A DNA stretch of 49,725 nt from Gammaproteobacteria bacterium. Its GTDB lineage: Bacteria; Pseudomonadota; Gammaproteobacteria; Eutrophobiales; Eutrophobiaceae. Below are positions 1-8,079 of this stretch, piece by piece. Below the pieces are notes generated by a model, which did no database searches, was not told the DNA's origin, and was given only the letters and a program-made list of their open reading frames with translations. The stretch is taken from contig JANQJZ010000022.1 of NCBI GenBank assembly GCA_028281365.1, forward strand, positions 1-49,725, given 5' to 3'. Made by a program: the position numbers and the translations under genes. How positions within the stretch are numbered: the first letter of the stretch is position 1; the number at the start of each line of letters is the position of its first letter.

Positions 1-1473
1 TTCAGGATACATGTAGACGTTAGCAAAGACGTAAACCGTGCCCTGTTGGGTATGCGTACGTTTTTGTGGTTCAAGTTCCATGCACCAGTTATTGGTTGGA
101 CAATAGAACATATTAGGTTCTTTTGGATCAACCGAACAAGGTTGTTGGTCCTTACCACCCATTGCTGAAGGACAAGTTTGAACATTCACACCAACTGCAA
201 AAGGTGAGTGTTTCTTGACCTTAACAGGACGACCGGTTTTCATGTCAACCTTTTCAGCCCAGTTAACGGTAACATACTTGTGTGCACGTAATAATGTTCC
301 ATCACGACGATCATGAACGTAGGCAAAACCGTTACGATCAAAGTGGGTCAGGGTTGGTACTTTCTTACCATCGATCGTCATTTCGGTAAGCATATTTTCA
401 TTCACACCGTCATAGTCCCATTGATCGTATGGCGTCATCTGATAGGCCCAAACCACTTCACCGGTATCAACCTTACGCGCAAAGGTCGTCATTGACCATT
501 TATTGTCATAGGTGCCATCGTTACAGTTTTCATGCGTATGCTTCTTGCCTTTATGACCACAACGATAAGAAGGACTCCAATGACCAGGGTTACCGGTAGA
601 CCAGTAGACCATTTTCAGTTTAGGGTCATAACTACCCCAGGCCCATGCCGCACCACCACCAATCTTGAACTCATCATTAGGGTAAGAAGAAAGACCTATA
701 TCCTTGCCGGCAGTACCGAATTGTGGATTGGCCTTGTTACTGTTCTTGGTTAGACACACATCTTTATCTGAACCGGTAGAGTGACATTTCCAGACTTCCT
801 TACCCGTCATGATGTCATAGGCAACCAGACGACCACGAGCGGCAAACTCATCACCACCAAAACCAGCAACAACATAATTTTCAGCAATTAAAGTCGGTCC
901 TGTGTGAGTCTCACCTTTTGGTGGATAAGCATGTTTCGTGACCCATTTTTCTTCACCGGTCTTCGCGTCAAGCGCAACGATAAACCCGTCAAGTGTATGA
1001 GTGATGATCATGCCTTTTGCATAGTTCAGTCCCCTATGAACCGTATCACAACAGGCACGAGGAACAGCGGTTTCATCACGATCCGTTTGTTTTTCCCAAC
1101 TCCAGACCTGTTCAGGGTTATCCGGATCACTGAGATCCAGTGCCTGAACAATATTTGGCCAAGCGCTGGAAAAATACATCATTGGTTTTCCACCGACTTC
1201 AACTACAATCGGTTGACCTTCATGACCACGCAAAGCACCCGTTGATTGACTCCACGCCAAATTCAACCGAGAAACATTCGCCTCATTGATTTGCTTTAAT
1301 TGACTATGACGAGTCAGTTTATTATCCCTTCCAGGTGCGGGCCATAAGTTAGGATTTTTTACCGCCTTATCAATCTCTTCAGATGCTGTGCCAGCTCCAG
1401 CATTCATGCCGGTTAATGCTAATGTTGCAATCATCGCAGCATAGGCTAACCGACGACTAATTAACTTTATCAT
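1..1473 (-). CDS. xoxF: XoxF-type PQQ-dependent methanol/alcohol dehydrogenase, 3' part cut by window edge
   Basis: The reading frame starts at an ATG preceded by a strong GAGGAGGT ribosome site and runs off the left edge, leaving 491 residues of an expected 600 or so. A Sec signal peptide occupies about residues 1-30. Visible landmarks of the quinoprotein beta-propeller are the vicinal disulfide Cys141-Cys142, the GGDEF-like segment with Glu209, TGNP with Asn295, and WDYDGVNEN with Asp353 and Asp355. Asp two residues after the catalytic Asp is the known marker of lanthanide-dependent enzymes of the XoxF class. The enzyme should oxidise methanol or other primary alcohols in the periplasm and pass electrons to a cytochrome c. 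Residues about 305-320 form a Cys/His-rich insertion that I do not know from typical XoxF proteins. Its cytochrome partner is not in the window. Confidence 0.9.
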   Translation of the reverse strand, partial: MIKLISRRLAYAAMIATLALTGMNAGAGTASEEIDKAVKNPNLWPAPGRDNKLTRHSQLKQINEANVSRLNLAWSQSTGALRGHEGQPIVVEVGGKPMMYFSSAWPNIVQALDLSDPDNPEQVWSWEKQTDRDETAVPRACCDTVHRGLNYAKGMIITHTLDGFIVALDAKTGEEKWVTKHAYPPKGETHTGPTLIAENYVVAGFGGDEFAARGRLVAYDIMTGKEVWKCHSTGSDKDVCLTKNSNKANPQFGTAGKDIGLSSYPNDEFKIGGGAAWAWGSYDPKLKMVYWSTGNPGHWSPSYRCGHKGKKHTHENCNDGTYDNKWSMTTFARKVDTGEVVWAYQMTPYDQWDYDGVNENMLTEMTIDGKKVPTLTHFDRNGFAYVHDRRDGTLLRAHKYVTVNWAEKVDMKTGRPVKVKKHSPFAVGVNVQTCPSAMGGKDQQPCSVDPKEPNMFYCPTNNWCMELEPQKRTHTQQGTVYVFANVYMYPE

Positions 1474-1561
1474 TTTCAGACCTCCTCAATTATTTTTATT
1501 TAGTTTAAGGACTACTCCCTATGCAAACAGATCAGATATAAACTCCTCATCATAAACAACT

Positions 1562-1592
1562 AAAAATGTCCGGCATCATTTGCCGGACATTT
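1562..1592 (-). terminator. intrinsic terminator-like hairpin, minus strand
   Basis: A perfect 12-bp inverted repeat (1564-1575 with 1581-1592) has a 5-base loop. Its core is TGTCCGGCA/TGCCGGACA. Read on the minus strand it is followed by TTTTTAG. It lies upstream of xoxF, so it would end a minus-strand transcript arriving from the right, or act as a leader hairpin of xoxF. No convincing gene lies to its right on that strand. Confidence 0.5.
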
Positions 1593-1812
1593 CTAAATCA
1601 AATAGAGGAGGTTAATGTTACTTATTTGCATCAGACAAGATTATCCCACTTTATATAACAGCAGATAATATGAAATTATCATTTTTCATATGGGATATAT
1701 TCACTAAAACCAACAATAATTAGCTCAATTAGTTAATATAAATTCCCAAAAACAATAGGACCTTTTCCTATATATTTTATGTTTTATCTAAAAATCAAAA
1801 CAAATTAATTAG

Positions 1813-1968
1813 TTACTTCAACACCTGCCAAACCTCTTCCATGATGATGGCGGAAATATCAACTGGATGTAATGCAGCATTTTCTCGACGTTGCTGACAC
1901 GATTTCATTAAGGAAAAATTCTCTTCGTTTAATCCGAAGCCGTCCCCGAATTCCTTTGCTCCAACCAT
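1813..1968 (-). CDS. possible 51-residue protein
   Basis: An ATG-to-TAA frame encodes a soluble 51-residue peptide that starts MVGAKEFGDG and ends EEVWQVLK. Its composition looks protein-like, with acidic and hydrophobic residues alternating. No clear ribosome site precedes the ATG, and a stop codon lies immediately upstream in frame. It sits between two hairpins whose better T-tracts lie on the minus strand, which hints at a minus-strand transcript. I recognise no family. It could be a gene remnant or chance. Confidence 0.22.
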   Translation of the reverse strand: MVGAKEFGDGFGLNEENFSLMKSCQQRRENAALHPVDISAIIMEEVWQVLK

Positions 1969-2018
1969 CTATATATGATCGACTCTTAAGTTTTTCCTTA
2001 TTTATTGAAGTTAATAAA

Positions 2019-2040
2019 GCCTTCCAAATTACTGGAAGGC
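2019..2040 (-). terminator. hairpin, weak terminator candidate
   Basis: GCCTTCCA and TGGAAGGC pair perfectly over 8 bp around a 6-base loop. On the minus strand the stem is followed by TTTATT, a poor T-tract, and on the plus strand by no T-tract. It may be a terminator, a leader structure or a protein-binding site. Confidence 0.3.
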
Positions 2041-2288
2041 ATCATAGAAAAGCCTAATAGAACTTTTGAGAGCAGAAATCCACAAAAGACTATTAACACA
2101 TTTTGTCATCTATAAAAAAATAAATAGATATTATTTTTCTTAATAATATTGAGAATTTTTACGCCGTTATATGGAAATTCATCCTTAATATGACTTATTC
2201 AGGACTGAAATAGGAAGTCTTTCTGAAATAAATCATTCTATATTAAAATTAGGCTAATAATTTTTATTTTAATAAAACGAATTACTAA

Positions 2289-3026
2289 ATGAACGTGCCT
2301 TATTATCTGATACCTCAGTTTAATACTGTCCTTAAATCAACAGGATATATATTTTCAATTTTTGTATTAGCATCATGTGAGTCAAGTATAGACCCCGATG
2401 ATTTTTTTCCTCTCCAAAATAATACGCAATGGATCTATTCCGGTTATCAAAATAACTGGCGCCTGACTGATAGTGACTTCATCCATATCGTACGAAATAT
2501 AGAACATCATGAAGACAAGAATGGCATTTTACTCAAACGCACACGACAAGATAAAAATGAATTAATCTATCGAATTGATGAATCCGGTGTCTATTTTTTA
2601 AAAAATACAGATGGTTCGATGGAAGATTCCGGTGAATTGATATTTCCACTACCGCCTAAAATGAGTGATAGGTGGACACGCAAGATAAAAACCCGGTTCA
2701 TACCTGAGTTTGCCTGTGGTTACTGTACTAGCACTGATACACTAAAACACCCGTTAGTCGTTGAATTTTCAGTTATTAAAATTAATGCCAATATAAAAAC
2801 TCCTGCAGGCAAATTTAAAAACTGTGTTGTAATTGAAGGAATTGGCAAGGCAGAAATTGACGCCGGAGATTCCATGGGCAATGTCAATGTTGAACTACAT
2901 ATACGCGAATGGTATGCACCGGGAGTTGGCCTGGTTAAACTGGAATGGCGAGAACAAACGGATCAGGATATTTTAATGACTGGCGACTATCGCCTGGAAC
3001 TGAAGGACATATATTATAATCAATAA
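2289..3026 (+). CDS. putative lipoprotein of unknown function
   Basis: The 245-residue product begins with a hydrophobic segment ending in the lipobox-like VLASC (Cys near residue 30), so it is probably lipidated and anchored in an envelope membrane. The mature part is hydrophilic with a beta-rich look. It includes a CGYC pair near residues 143-146 and a C-terminal stretch reading WYAPGVGLVKLEW. That stretch recalls a phrase I have seen in uncharacterised secreted or lipoprotein families where the sentence-like 'aPGvGlVk' recurs, though I cannot name the family. It is followed 22 bases later by a Sel1-repeat protein on the same strand, probably in one operon. It diverges from xoxF. Confidence 0.7.
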   Translation: MNVPYYLIPQFNTVLKSTGYIFSIFVLASCESSIDPDDFFPLQNNTQWIYSGYQNNWRLTDSDFIHIVRNIEHHEDKNGILLKRTRQDKNELIYRIDESGVYFLKNTDGSMEDSGELIFPLPPKMSDRWTRKIKTRFIPEFACGYCTSTDTLKHPLVVEFSVIKINANIKTPAGKFKNCVVIEGIGKAEIDAGDSMGNVNVELHIREWYAPGVGLVKLEWREQTDQDILMTGDYRLELKDIYYNQ

Positions 3027-3048
3027 GATTGATTAATATCTAAAACCG

Positions 3049-3534
3049 ATGATATTCAATAACAAGTTCCTGTTAATTATATTATTATTTTTTCTGCAAA
3101 CAGCTTGTTTTCAAGAAACGAATTACTCTAAAGCATTTCAGAATGGAGACTATGAACGATCATTCTACTTGCTAAAACAAGCAGAAAGAAATTCACCAGA
3201 TCCTTTTGTACACAATTTGCTTGGGGCCCATTATGAATTGGGGCTGGCAACACCGCGTAATTATTCTAAAGCCTACAAATATTATGAAAGAGCCGCCATT
3301 GCCGACCTGCCACAGGCGCAAGTCAACCTGGGCAGGATGATTGAGAATGGCAGGGGCACAGTGCTAGATCCAGCCTTGGCCTATGGCTGGTATTGGGCGG
3401 CATTCCATTCCGGACATGATTCAGCCCTTCCCTATGTTCAAAATTTATCTGGTCAATTGTATGCGCACTTGATCAATGAAGCCCGAAAGAAAGTTAGCAA
3501 AATCCTTAATAAAGATTTAACCGTTGTGAAATAA
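3049..3534 (+). CDS. secreted Sel1-like (TPR-type) repeat protein
   Basis: The product has 161 residues. The first 20 are a signal sequence ending in TAC, so lipidation is possible although the preceding Gln is atypical for a lipobox. At least two Sel1-like helical repeats follow, recognisable by NLLGAHYELGL...NYSKAYKYYERAA and VNLGRMIENGRG...DPALAYGWYWAA. Such repeats bind other proteins, often in the periplasm, and no enzymatic role is expected. It is probably co-transcribed with the lipoprotein upstream and ends 14 bases before the stop of the convergent minus-strand cluster. Its partner is unknown. Confidence 0.75.
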   Translation: MIFNNKFLLIILLFFLQTACFQETNYSKAFQNGDYERSFYLLKQAERNSPDPFVHNLLGAHYELGLATPRNYSKAYKYYERAAIADLPQAQVNLGRMIENGRGTVLDPALAYGWYWAAFHSGHDSALPYVQNLSGQLYAHLINEARKKVSKILNKDLTVVK

Positions 3535-3548
3535 GTCTATTTAAAAAA

Positions 3549-4067
3549 TCATTTATCAGGCAAGACCGTCTCAGGCAGATCAAAAAACTCCAGTGCATCT
3601 GATACATCGCCACCCTGATAAGCATCAGTCGGTTGGAGCATGTCAAAATCATTTCCATCGGAAACTTCGCCTATCTGGGGCACACCTTTTCTGGCTTTGT
3701 TTCCCGCCTCAATCACCATTTTATGTAATTTAGCACTATACGGTATTCGATAGGCTCTGGGTTCTACATTATCGGAGGTACTTTGCACATCAGTAACCCA
3801 TAAATATATTTCGCCACTGGTACCTTTTGCCTTATTGGGTTCCTTGACCATTTCGGATACCAGTTTAAACCTGTCCGGTATCGTTTCCGAGGTCGGCCAA
3901 CCGAGTAGTGGTGGAAACGAAAAGTAAGAAAGCAGATAAAAACAAAACATAATAATAACCATAACCAGCTTGATTACCCATGGCCAATGAGAGTAAATAG
4001 CCATTAGTACCAGTAGCGCAGCAGTTACAACATAACATGCAATAAGACCTGACTGGGCAAGTAACAT
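3549..4067 (-). CDS. inner-membrane protein of the ExbB/ExbD-like cluster, unknown function
   Basis: The 172-residue protein has two predicted membrane helices in the first 60 residues and a hydrophilic C-terminal domain of about 110 residues. That domain contains TSGEIYLWVTD and PRAYRIPYS and ends in an acidic tail. I do not recognise the family. It is the last gene of a tight minus-strand run that begins with the sensor kinase, 14 bases after the ExbD-like gene. Its position suggests it is a third membrane component of the proton-channel complex. That is inference from context only. Confidence 0.7.
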   Translation of the reverse strand: MLLAQSGLIACYVVTAALLVLMAIYSHWPWVIKLVMVIIMFCFYLLSYFSFPPLLGWPTSETIPDRFKLVSEMVKEPNKAKGTSGEIYLWVTDVQSTSDNVEPRAYRIPYSAKLHKMVIEAGNKARKGVPQIGEVSDGNDFDMLQPTDAYQGGDVSDALEFFDLPETVLPDK

Positions 4068-4081
4068 AATAATCCCCTTTT

Positions 4082-4687
4082 TTATAATCTAACTATACTT
4101 TTCTGAATATGGTTGATGCTGGCAATATCACCGGCTTTGTTTATTGAAAACCTCACCGCTGTTTTTTCAGCACCACGATTATCTAGCTTAACTTCTCCGT
4201 AATATACAATTTCCAGTGCAGGATTTACTTTCATGACTTTAACATTCACATTAACCGGTTGTCTGTTTACAGTCGCATAGTAATGAAGGTTGACTACATA
4301 CTCACCAGAGACCACACCCCGGATGGTAACCACTTCCTGATTCAATGGATTTTGGATTTCGATTCCATCAACTATAATAGTATCGTTAGCGGTACCACGA
4401 TCATCCCGATCAAGATGCACTAAACCCGCTTCCCGATCACGGAACCAGACTAAATTACCTTTAGGATCCTCTACCCATATGTCTATATCATTAGGATTAT
4501 TATCCTCCCAATTGATAGTAATAATATATTCTGCCTTTGGGTCAATAATCCCGGTTTTTGCTTCCGGGTTCATAAAGATAATGGCGATCAAAAATAGAAA
4601 AGTAAATCCTAACAGACCATTAAACAAAAGATCGGTAAAAGGATCCGATAATTTTTTTTCTCTATGCCAACGATTACTAAAAGCCAT
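4082..4687 (-). CDS. ExbD-like single-pass membrane protein with a large periplasmic domain
   Basis: The 201-residue protein has a short cytoplasmic tail and one membrane helix at about residues 22-42, introduced by DPFTDLLFN. An Asp at the cytoplasmic edge of the helix is what ExbD, TolR and MotB proteins use for proton flow. Here the acidic residue in PFTD is the candidate. The periplasmic part starts with DIDIWVEDPKGNLVWF and looks like a beta-sandwich resembling DUF2135/pre-peptidase-type domains, not the ExbD/TolR fold. It is 24 bases downstream of the TolQ/ExbB-like gene, its likely partner. The family assignment rests on topology, the Asp and context. Confidence 0.6.
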   Translation of the reverse strand: MAFSNRWHREKKLSDPFTDLLFNGLLGFTFLFLIAIIFMNPEAKTGIIDPKAEYIITINWEDNNPNDIDIWVEDPKGNLVWFRDREAGLVHLDRDDRGTANDTIIVDGIEIQNPLNQEVVTIRGVVSGEYVVNLHYYATVNRQPVNVNVKVMKVNPALEIVYYGEVKLDNRGAEKTAVRFSINKAGDIASINHIQKSIVRL

Positions 4688-4711
4688 GTTAATTATTATT
4701 AAACGTTATCA

Positions 4712-5452
4712 CTATTCCAGGCCCGTATCAGAAAATTCCAGGATCTGTTCGATCAATTTATCTGCTCCCTTATCCAATACCAGATATTGCAGACCAAGTA
4801 ATAAACTACAGGTTAATCCTGTCAAAGTAGTGAATAGAGCGGTACCCATACCTAAGCTCATTTGTTGTAATATATTTTGCATAGTATCAACATTGAGCGT
4901 TTCAGCATTGGCAACTGAACCAAGCATTAGAACAAAACCAACAATTGTCCCCATTAATCCAAGTTTCAAAAGCACATCTACAAGAAACCAGCCAATATCA
5001 TGCGACCCCTTGGTTCTGGCTATGAGAATATCAACTGTATTTGAACTATTAATAGTGTCATCAGTACGTTCAGATATATTTTTTAAGCTGGCCAGGTAAT
5101 TACCAAATAAACTATTAACAGGGACCTTCTCATCGCCGACTTTTACCTGTTCGTTTTCTATATTTAGCGAATTCGACTTGCTCTTACACTTATTAATCAC
5201 ATTAAAAGCAATGTTAATTTGTGATGACAAATATATCGTTCTGATAGCGCAGTGAACTAAACCTACAAAAAATAAAAAGCCTATTGCAAAACAAAGACGA
5301 CTTTTATCCACAAATATCAATGTAGAAATAAGACCTTCATGCCAACATATAATTAAACCAAACAATATCAGGCTGAAAACCAAACTCCCTATAAGAAACA
5401 ACCCATGTGTATAATCCCATAAAGAAGGTAAATCTTGTCTGTCCAATATCAT
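4712..5452 (-). CDS. MotA/TolQ/ExbB-family proton channel protein
   Basis: The 246-residue protein has two membrane helices in the first 75 residues, a cytoplasmic stretch, and two C-terminal helices. The signatures are LGLMGTIVGFVLMLGS and GMGTALFTTLTGLTCSLL, which match the conserved third and fourth helices of TolQ/ExbB/MotA proteins that form the proton path. Such proteins work with a single-pass partner, here the ExbD-like gene immediately downstream. No TonB, TolA or OmpA-type partner is visible nearby, so the output of the motor is unknown. It starts 3 bases after the preceding gene, showing a shared operon. Confidence 0.8.
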   Translation of the reverse strand: MILDRQDLPSLWDYTHGLFLIGSLVFSLILFGLIICWHEGLISTLIFVDKSRLCFAIGFLFFVGLVHCAIRTIYLSSQINIAFNVINKCKSKSNSLNIENEQVKVGDEKVPVNSLFGNYLASLKNISERTDDTINSSNTVDILIARTKGSHDIGWFLVDVLLKLGLMGTIVGFVLMLGSVANAETLNVDTMQNILQQMSLGMGTALFTTLTGLTCSLLLGLQYLVLDKGADKLIEQILEFSDTGLE

Positions 5453-5455
5453 TTG

Positions 5456-5896
5456 TTATTCCACTTCGATTTCGAATCGTGTACCTTTGTCAGAAAGATC
5501 CCTGTCAGTGATCATGTATTTACCCGGTTTTACTGCGAGAAAATACAGCACGGCGGTAACTGGGCCGTCGAAATCAATCGATCTCAGACTGTTTATACCT
5601 ATTTCCATTTGTGCTATGTCCAGCTTTCTAATGTATATGTGCGAGAAAAATTTTGCTCCCTGTAATATATATTCATGCTTACCGCTGGATGTAATCGGTA
5701 ACTTGTAACATTGCCCTGTTTCTATTTTGTATTTTGGAACTGAGACTGAAAAGCCGGCATCATCAAAACCCAGTTTTTGTTCCTCGAGTTTTTCACAGCG
5801 AGCAATCAAATTTCCCTTTGCAAAAACCGAATTAGAAAAAAAAAGGACAGAAAGAATAACTAAAATATATTTTTTGTTCCTAAACTGCATAAACAT
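5456..5896 (-). CDS. secreted protein of unknown function, first gene next to the proton-channel pair
   Basis: The 146-residue product has a clear signal peptide (positively charged start, hydrophobic core, cleavage near SVFA). AAGGGG lies 6 bases before the ATG. The mature domain of about 120 residues looks all-beta, with an end reading AVKPGKYMITDRDLS. This resembles the closing strands of cupredoxin-like folds, but I see no clear copper-ligand set (Cys/His/Met). It lies 3 bases upstream of the TolQ/ExbB-like gene and 31 bases downstream of the response regulator, so it is probably translated with the membrane proteins and acts in the periplasm. Function unknown. Confidence 0.7.
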   Translation of the reverse strand: MFMQFRNKKYILVILSVLFFSNSVFAKGNLIARCEKLEEQKLGFDDAGFSVSVPKYKIETGQCYKLPITSSGKHEYILQGAKFFSHIYIRKLDIAQMEIGINSLRSIDFDGPVTAVLYFLAVKPGKYMITDRDLSDKGTRFEIEVE

Positions 5897-5927
5897 TTTT
5901 TACCCCTTATTTATTTTCTCATAAAAG

Positions 5928-6605
5928 TTATACATCTTGGATGGCCTTAACAACTCCTTTTTTAATAGCAATCAACATAAGTTCACGTGTATTTTTTACA
6001 CGTAACTTTCTTAAAATGCGAGAACGATAATTAGCGATAGTCTTCGGAGAAAGGCACATCTCGTCAGCAATCTCTGTGGTTTTTCGACCCTCTGACACCA
6101 ACTTGAAAATAGAAAACTCTTTTGCTGTTAATGTATCAAGTTGTGTAAAAGGTTCCGGCGACTCCCAATCATCTTTATTATCTATTCCCATTAACGCAAT
6201 TCTCTGCGCATATTTTTCTCCAAGGTAATAGTTTCCACTATATACCTTGTTTATCGCTTCTACCATTATTGAAAGAGAGTTTGCTTTCGTAATAAAACCC
6301 TTTGCACCACAACGAATGACCTGTGCGGCAATTTGTGTCTCATCGAACATTGTGCATACAATTATCCTGGCCATTGGGTCAAACTTGATTATTGTTTCTA
6401 TACAACTAAAACCACTTTTACCTGGCATTGAGATATCTACCAGGCAAACATCCGGTCTTAATTTTTTATATAGCATATAGCCATCGTTAGCATTATTTGC
6501 ACAGCCTAAAACATTAAAACCTTCTGCTTCCAGAAGATTTTTATATCCATCAGAAACTATTTCGTGATCATCAATTATCAGTAAATTTATTTTTCCATTA
6601 TCCAT
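5928..6605 (-). CDS. NarL/LuxR-type response regulator (ExaE/PedR-like by context)
   Basis: The 225-residue protein has a receiver domain (about 1-120) with the acidic pair at IDDHE, the phosphorylation Asp57 in CLVDISMPG and Lys107 in GFITKA. A LuxR-type helix-turn-helix (about 155-220) reads EGRKTTEIADEMCLSPKTIANY. It should bind DNA as a dimer when phosphorylated. It starts 2 bases after the kinase stop, so the two are coupled. In Pseudomonas, regulators of this class (ExaE, PedR1) control exaA-type alcohol dehydrogenases. The same role here is inferred from the two PQQ dehydrogenase genes on either side. Confidence 0.9.
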   Translation of the reverse strand: MDNGKINLLIIDDHEIVSDGYKNLLEAEGFNVLGCANNANDGYMLYKKLRPDVCLVDISMPGKSGFSCIETIIKFDPMARIIVCTMFDETQIAAQVIRCGAKGFITKANSLSIMVEAINKVYSGNYYLGEKYAQRIALMGIDNKDDWESPEPFTQLDTLTAKEFSIFKLVSEGRKTTEIADEMCLSPKTIANYRSRILRKLRVKNTRELMLIAIKKGVVKAIQDV

Positions 6606-6607
6606 AA

Positions 6608-7642
6608 TTATTGATATACAATATCTCTCGGTATTAATATTGAAAGTTCTGTCCCTTCCTGCTGTGCAGTGACGATCTCGAATGAACCTTCCAGATTATT
6701 GACCCGCTCGCGGATTCCGATCAGACCCAGTCCTTCAGTTTCAGGTGGATAGACAAAACCACAACCATTGTCACTCAATAGCATGAATATCCAGTTATTA
6801 CTCTCATCATCACCAATACTCTGGTAATCAACAAACAGACTGACTTCCGTTGCACCGGAATGCTTCAAAATATTAGTCAATCCTTCCTGTACAGAACGGT
6901 ATATTACCAGCGCAACAGAAATATTAATTCGCCTGTCATCACCGTTGCTTGAAAATTCGATCTGGTAGGCAGGATTGTTTTCCTGCCACTCGGCGACTAA
7001 ATTACTCAGCGCTGCATCCAGGCCTATCTTTTCCAGTATCGTCGGGCGCAACTCATTTAACATTAGCCGGGTTAGCCGGCTTAATTGTTCAGAATTTGAA
7101 ATAACCTTATCTACGATCTTTATTAATGCTGGATCATTTTGCAAACCGGTCTTGATTGTTGACGCATTGGCATGAATTGCTGTTAAATATTGTCCGAATA
7201 TATCATGTAAATCAGAAGCAATTCGTTTTCTTTCAGCTTCCTGGATCTCAGAGATACGATTTAACAACCTGCGGTTTTCATTTAATGTATCTGCTTGTTG
7301 CCTCTGGCTTGACTCCAGGGAAGCCTGTACTTTCAGACTTTTATTTAATGCATATCTCGCATCTTTCCAGCGCCGGTGACTAAACCACACCAAGCCTGGA
7401 AAAAAAACCAGGGTTGTAATAATTAATTCATCGATTTCAAACCAGTCATATTGACGGGTCCAATGGAATAAAAATTCATAGAAATCAAAGTAAGCAGAAA
7501 AAAATAATGTGATCAGACTGATTAATATGATTAAAATCATATCCTGTCTGGCTTTAAATTTTTTTTCACTTTTATCGATAAAGATATCAAGTGAATTTCT
7601 TTTCGATGAATTATCCTGTAGACGACGATAGCTAAGAGACAT
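6608..7642 (-). CDS. membrane sensor histidine kinase, HisKA_3 (NarX/DegS) type
   Basis: The 344-residue protein has two membrane helices (about 35-52 and 72-88) with a very short loop outside. A coiled-coil follows, then the dimerisation domain with His146 in ASDLHDIFGQ, and an ATPase domain with SDNGCGF and GLGLIGIRER. The small external part suggests it senses a membrane signal or a partner protein instead of binding a ligand in a periplasmic domain. It is the first gene of the minus-strand run that continues with its response regulator and the proton-channel genes. Pseudomonas ExaD/PedS kinases share this output type. The signal here is unknown. Confidence 0.88.
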   Translation of the reverse strand: MSLSYRRLQDNSSKRNSLDIFIDKSEKKFKARQDMILIILISLITLFFSAYFDFYEFLFHWTRQYDWFEIDELIITTLVFFPGLVWFSHRRWKDARYALNKSLKVQASLESSQRQQADTLNENRRLLNRISEIQEAERKRIASDLHDIFGQYLTAIHANASTIKTGLQNDPALIKIVDKVISNSEQLSRLTRLMLNELRPTILEKIGLDAALSNLVAEWQENNPAYQIEFSSNGDDRRINISVALVIYRSVQEGLTNILKHSGATEVSLFVDYQSIGDDESNNWIFMLLSDNGCGFVYPPETEGLGLIGIRERVNNLEGSFEIVTAQQEGTELSILIPRDIVYQ

Positions 7643-8079
7643 AGTTAGTAACTGGATATATTCAAAATTTCGTCGCCGAAATATAAATCAATTATTGACT
7701 AATTTATATTAGTGGCAGGAAAGAAATGAAATACTCCTGAATAATTTGGGCACTTATCCTCACATTAGTAAACCAAGTCACCATACTTTGGAACTGTTCA
7801 AGGTTTATTGCCTGAGATAAATTATGATCGGTGGTTTATAGAAGACACAATAATTCTGATCCTGAGCCATTTATTTTCGCAGGCAGGAAAGCTTACAACG
7901 TTAAAATCTCTGCTTCGCATAAACTCGCAGGGATATTTTCATCACTTACTAACTGACTTTTTCCTATTGACTGTTCTACTCATTTCTCGATAGTGTATTT
8001 CTAATAATTAAATTTATTATACATTTTGGATCAACTTTTTTTTTGAATTGATTGAATGGACAATAGAAGAACTATACCA
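7643..8079. other. intergenic region between divergent kinase and MxaD-like genes
   Basis: This A+T-rich stretch of over 400 bases separates the divergent kinase operon and the SRPBCC gene. A 61-codon plus-strand frame at 7808-7993 has no ribosome site or recognisable domain. I see no strong inverted repeat. It presumably holds the promoters of both directions. Confidence 0.5.

Larger units (their letters stand above)
1474..2288. other. 815-base intergenic stretch between xoxF and the lipoprotein gene
   Basis: This A+T-rich stretch carries the xoxF upstream region, a perfect 12-bp stem with a T-tract on the minus strand (1562-1592), a weakly supported 51-codon minus-strand reading frame (1813-1968) and a second hairpin (2019-2040). 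On the plus strand, GAGGAGG lies just before an ATG at 1615, but it opens only a 17-codon frame. I see no tRNA and no recognisable larger gene. The rest looks like promoter and spacer DNA. Confidence 0.6.

Noticed and set aside
4479-5099. 206-codon plus-strand frame opposite the ExbB/ExbD-like genes
   Set aside because: It is antisense to two genes with clear membrane-protein signatures and tight operon spacing, and its own product resembles nothing coherent.
3549-5896. Zorya-type defence system
   Set aside because: The ExbB-like gene suggested ZorA, but no OmpA-type ZorB, ZorC, ZorD helicase or ZorE is present, and the neighbours belong to alcohol oxidation.
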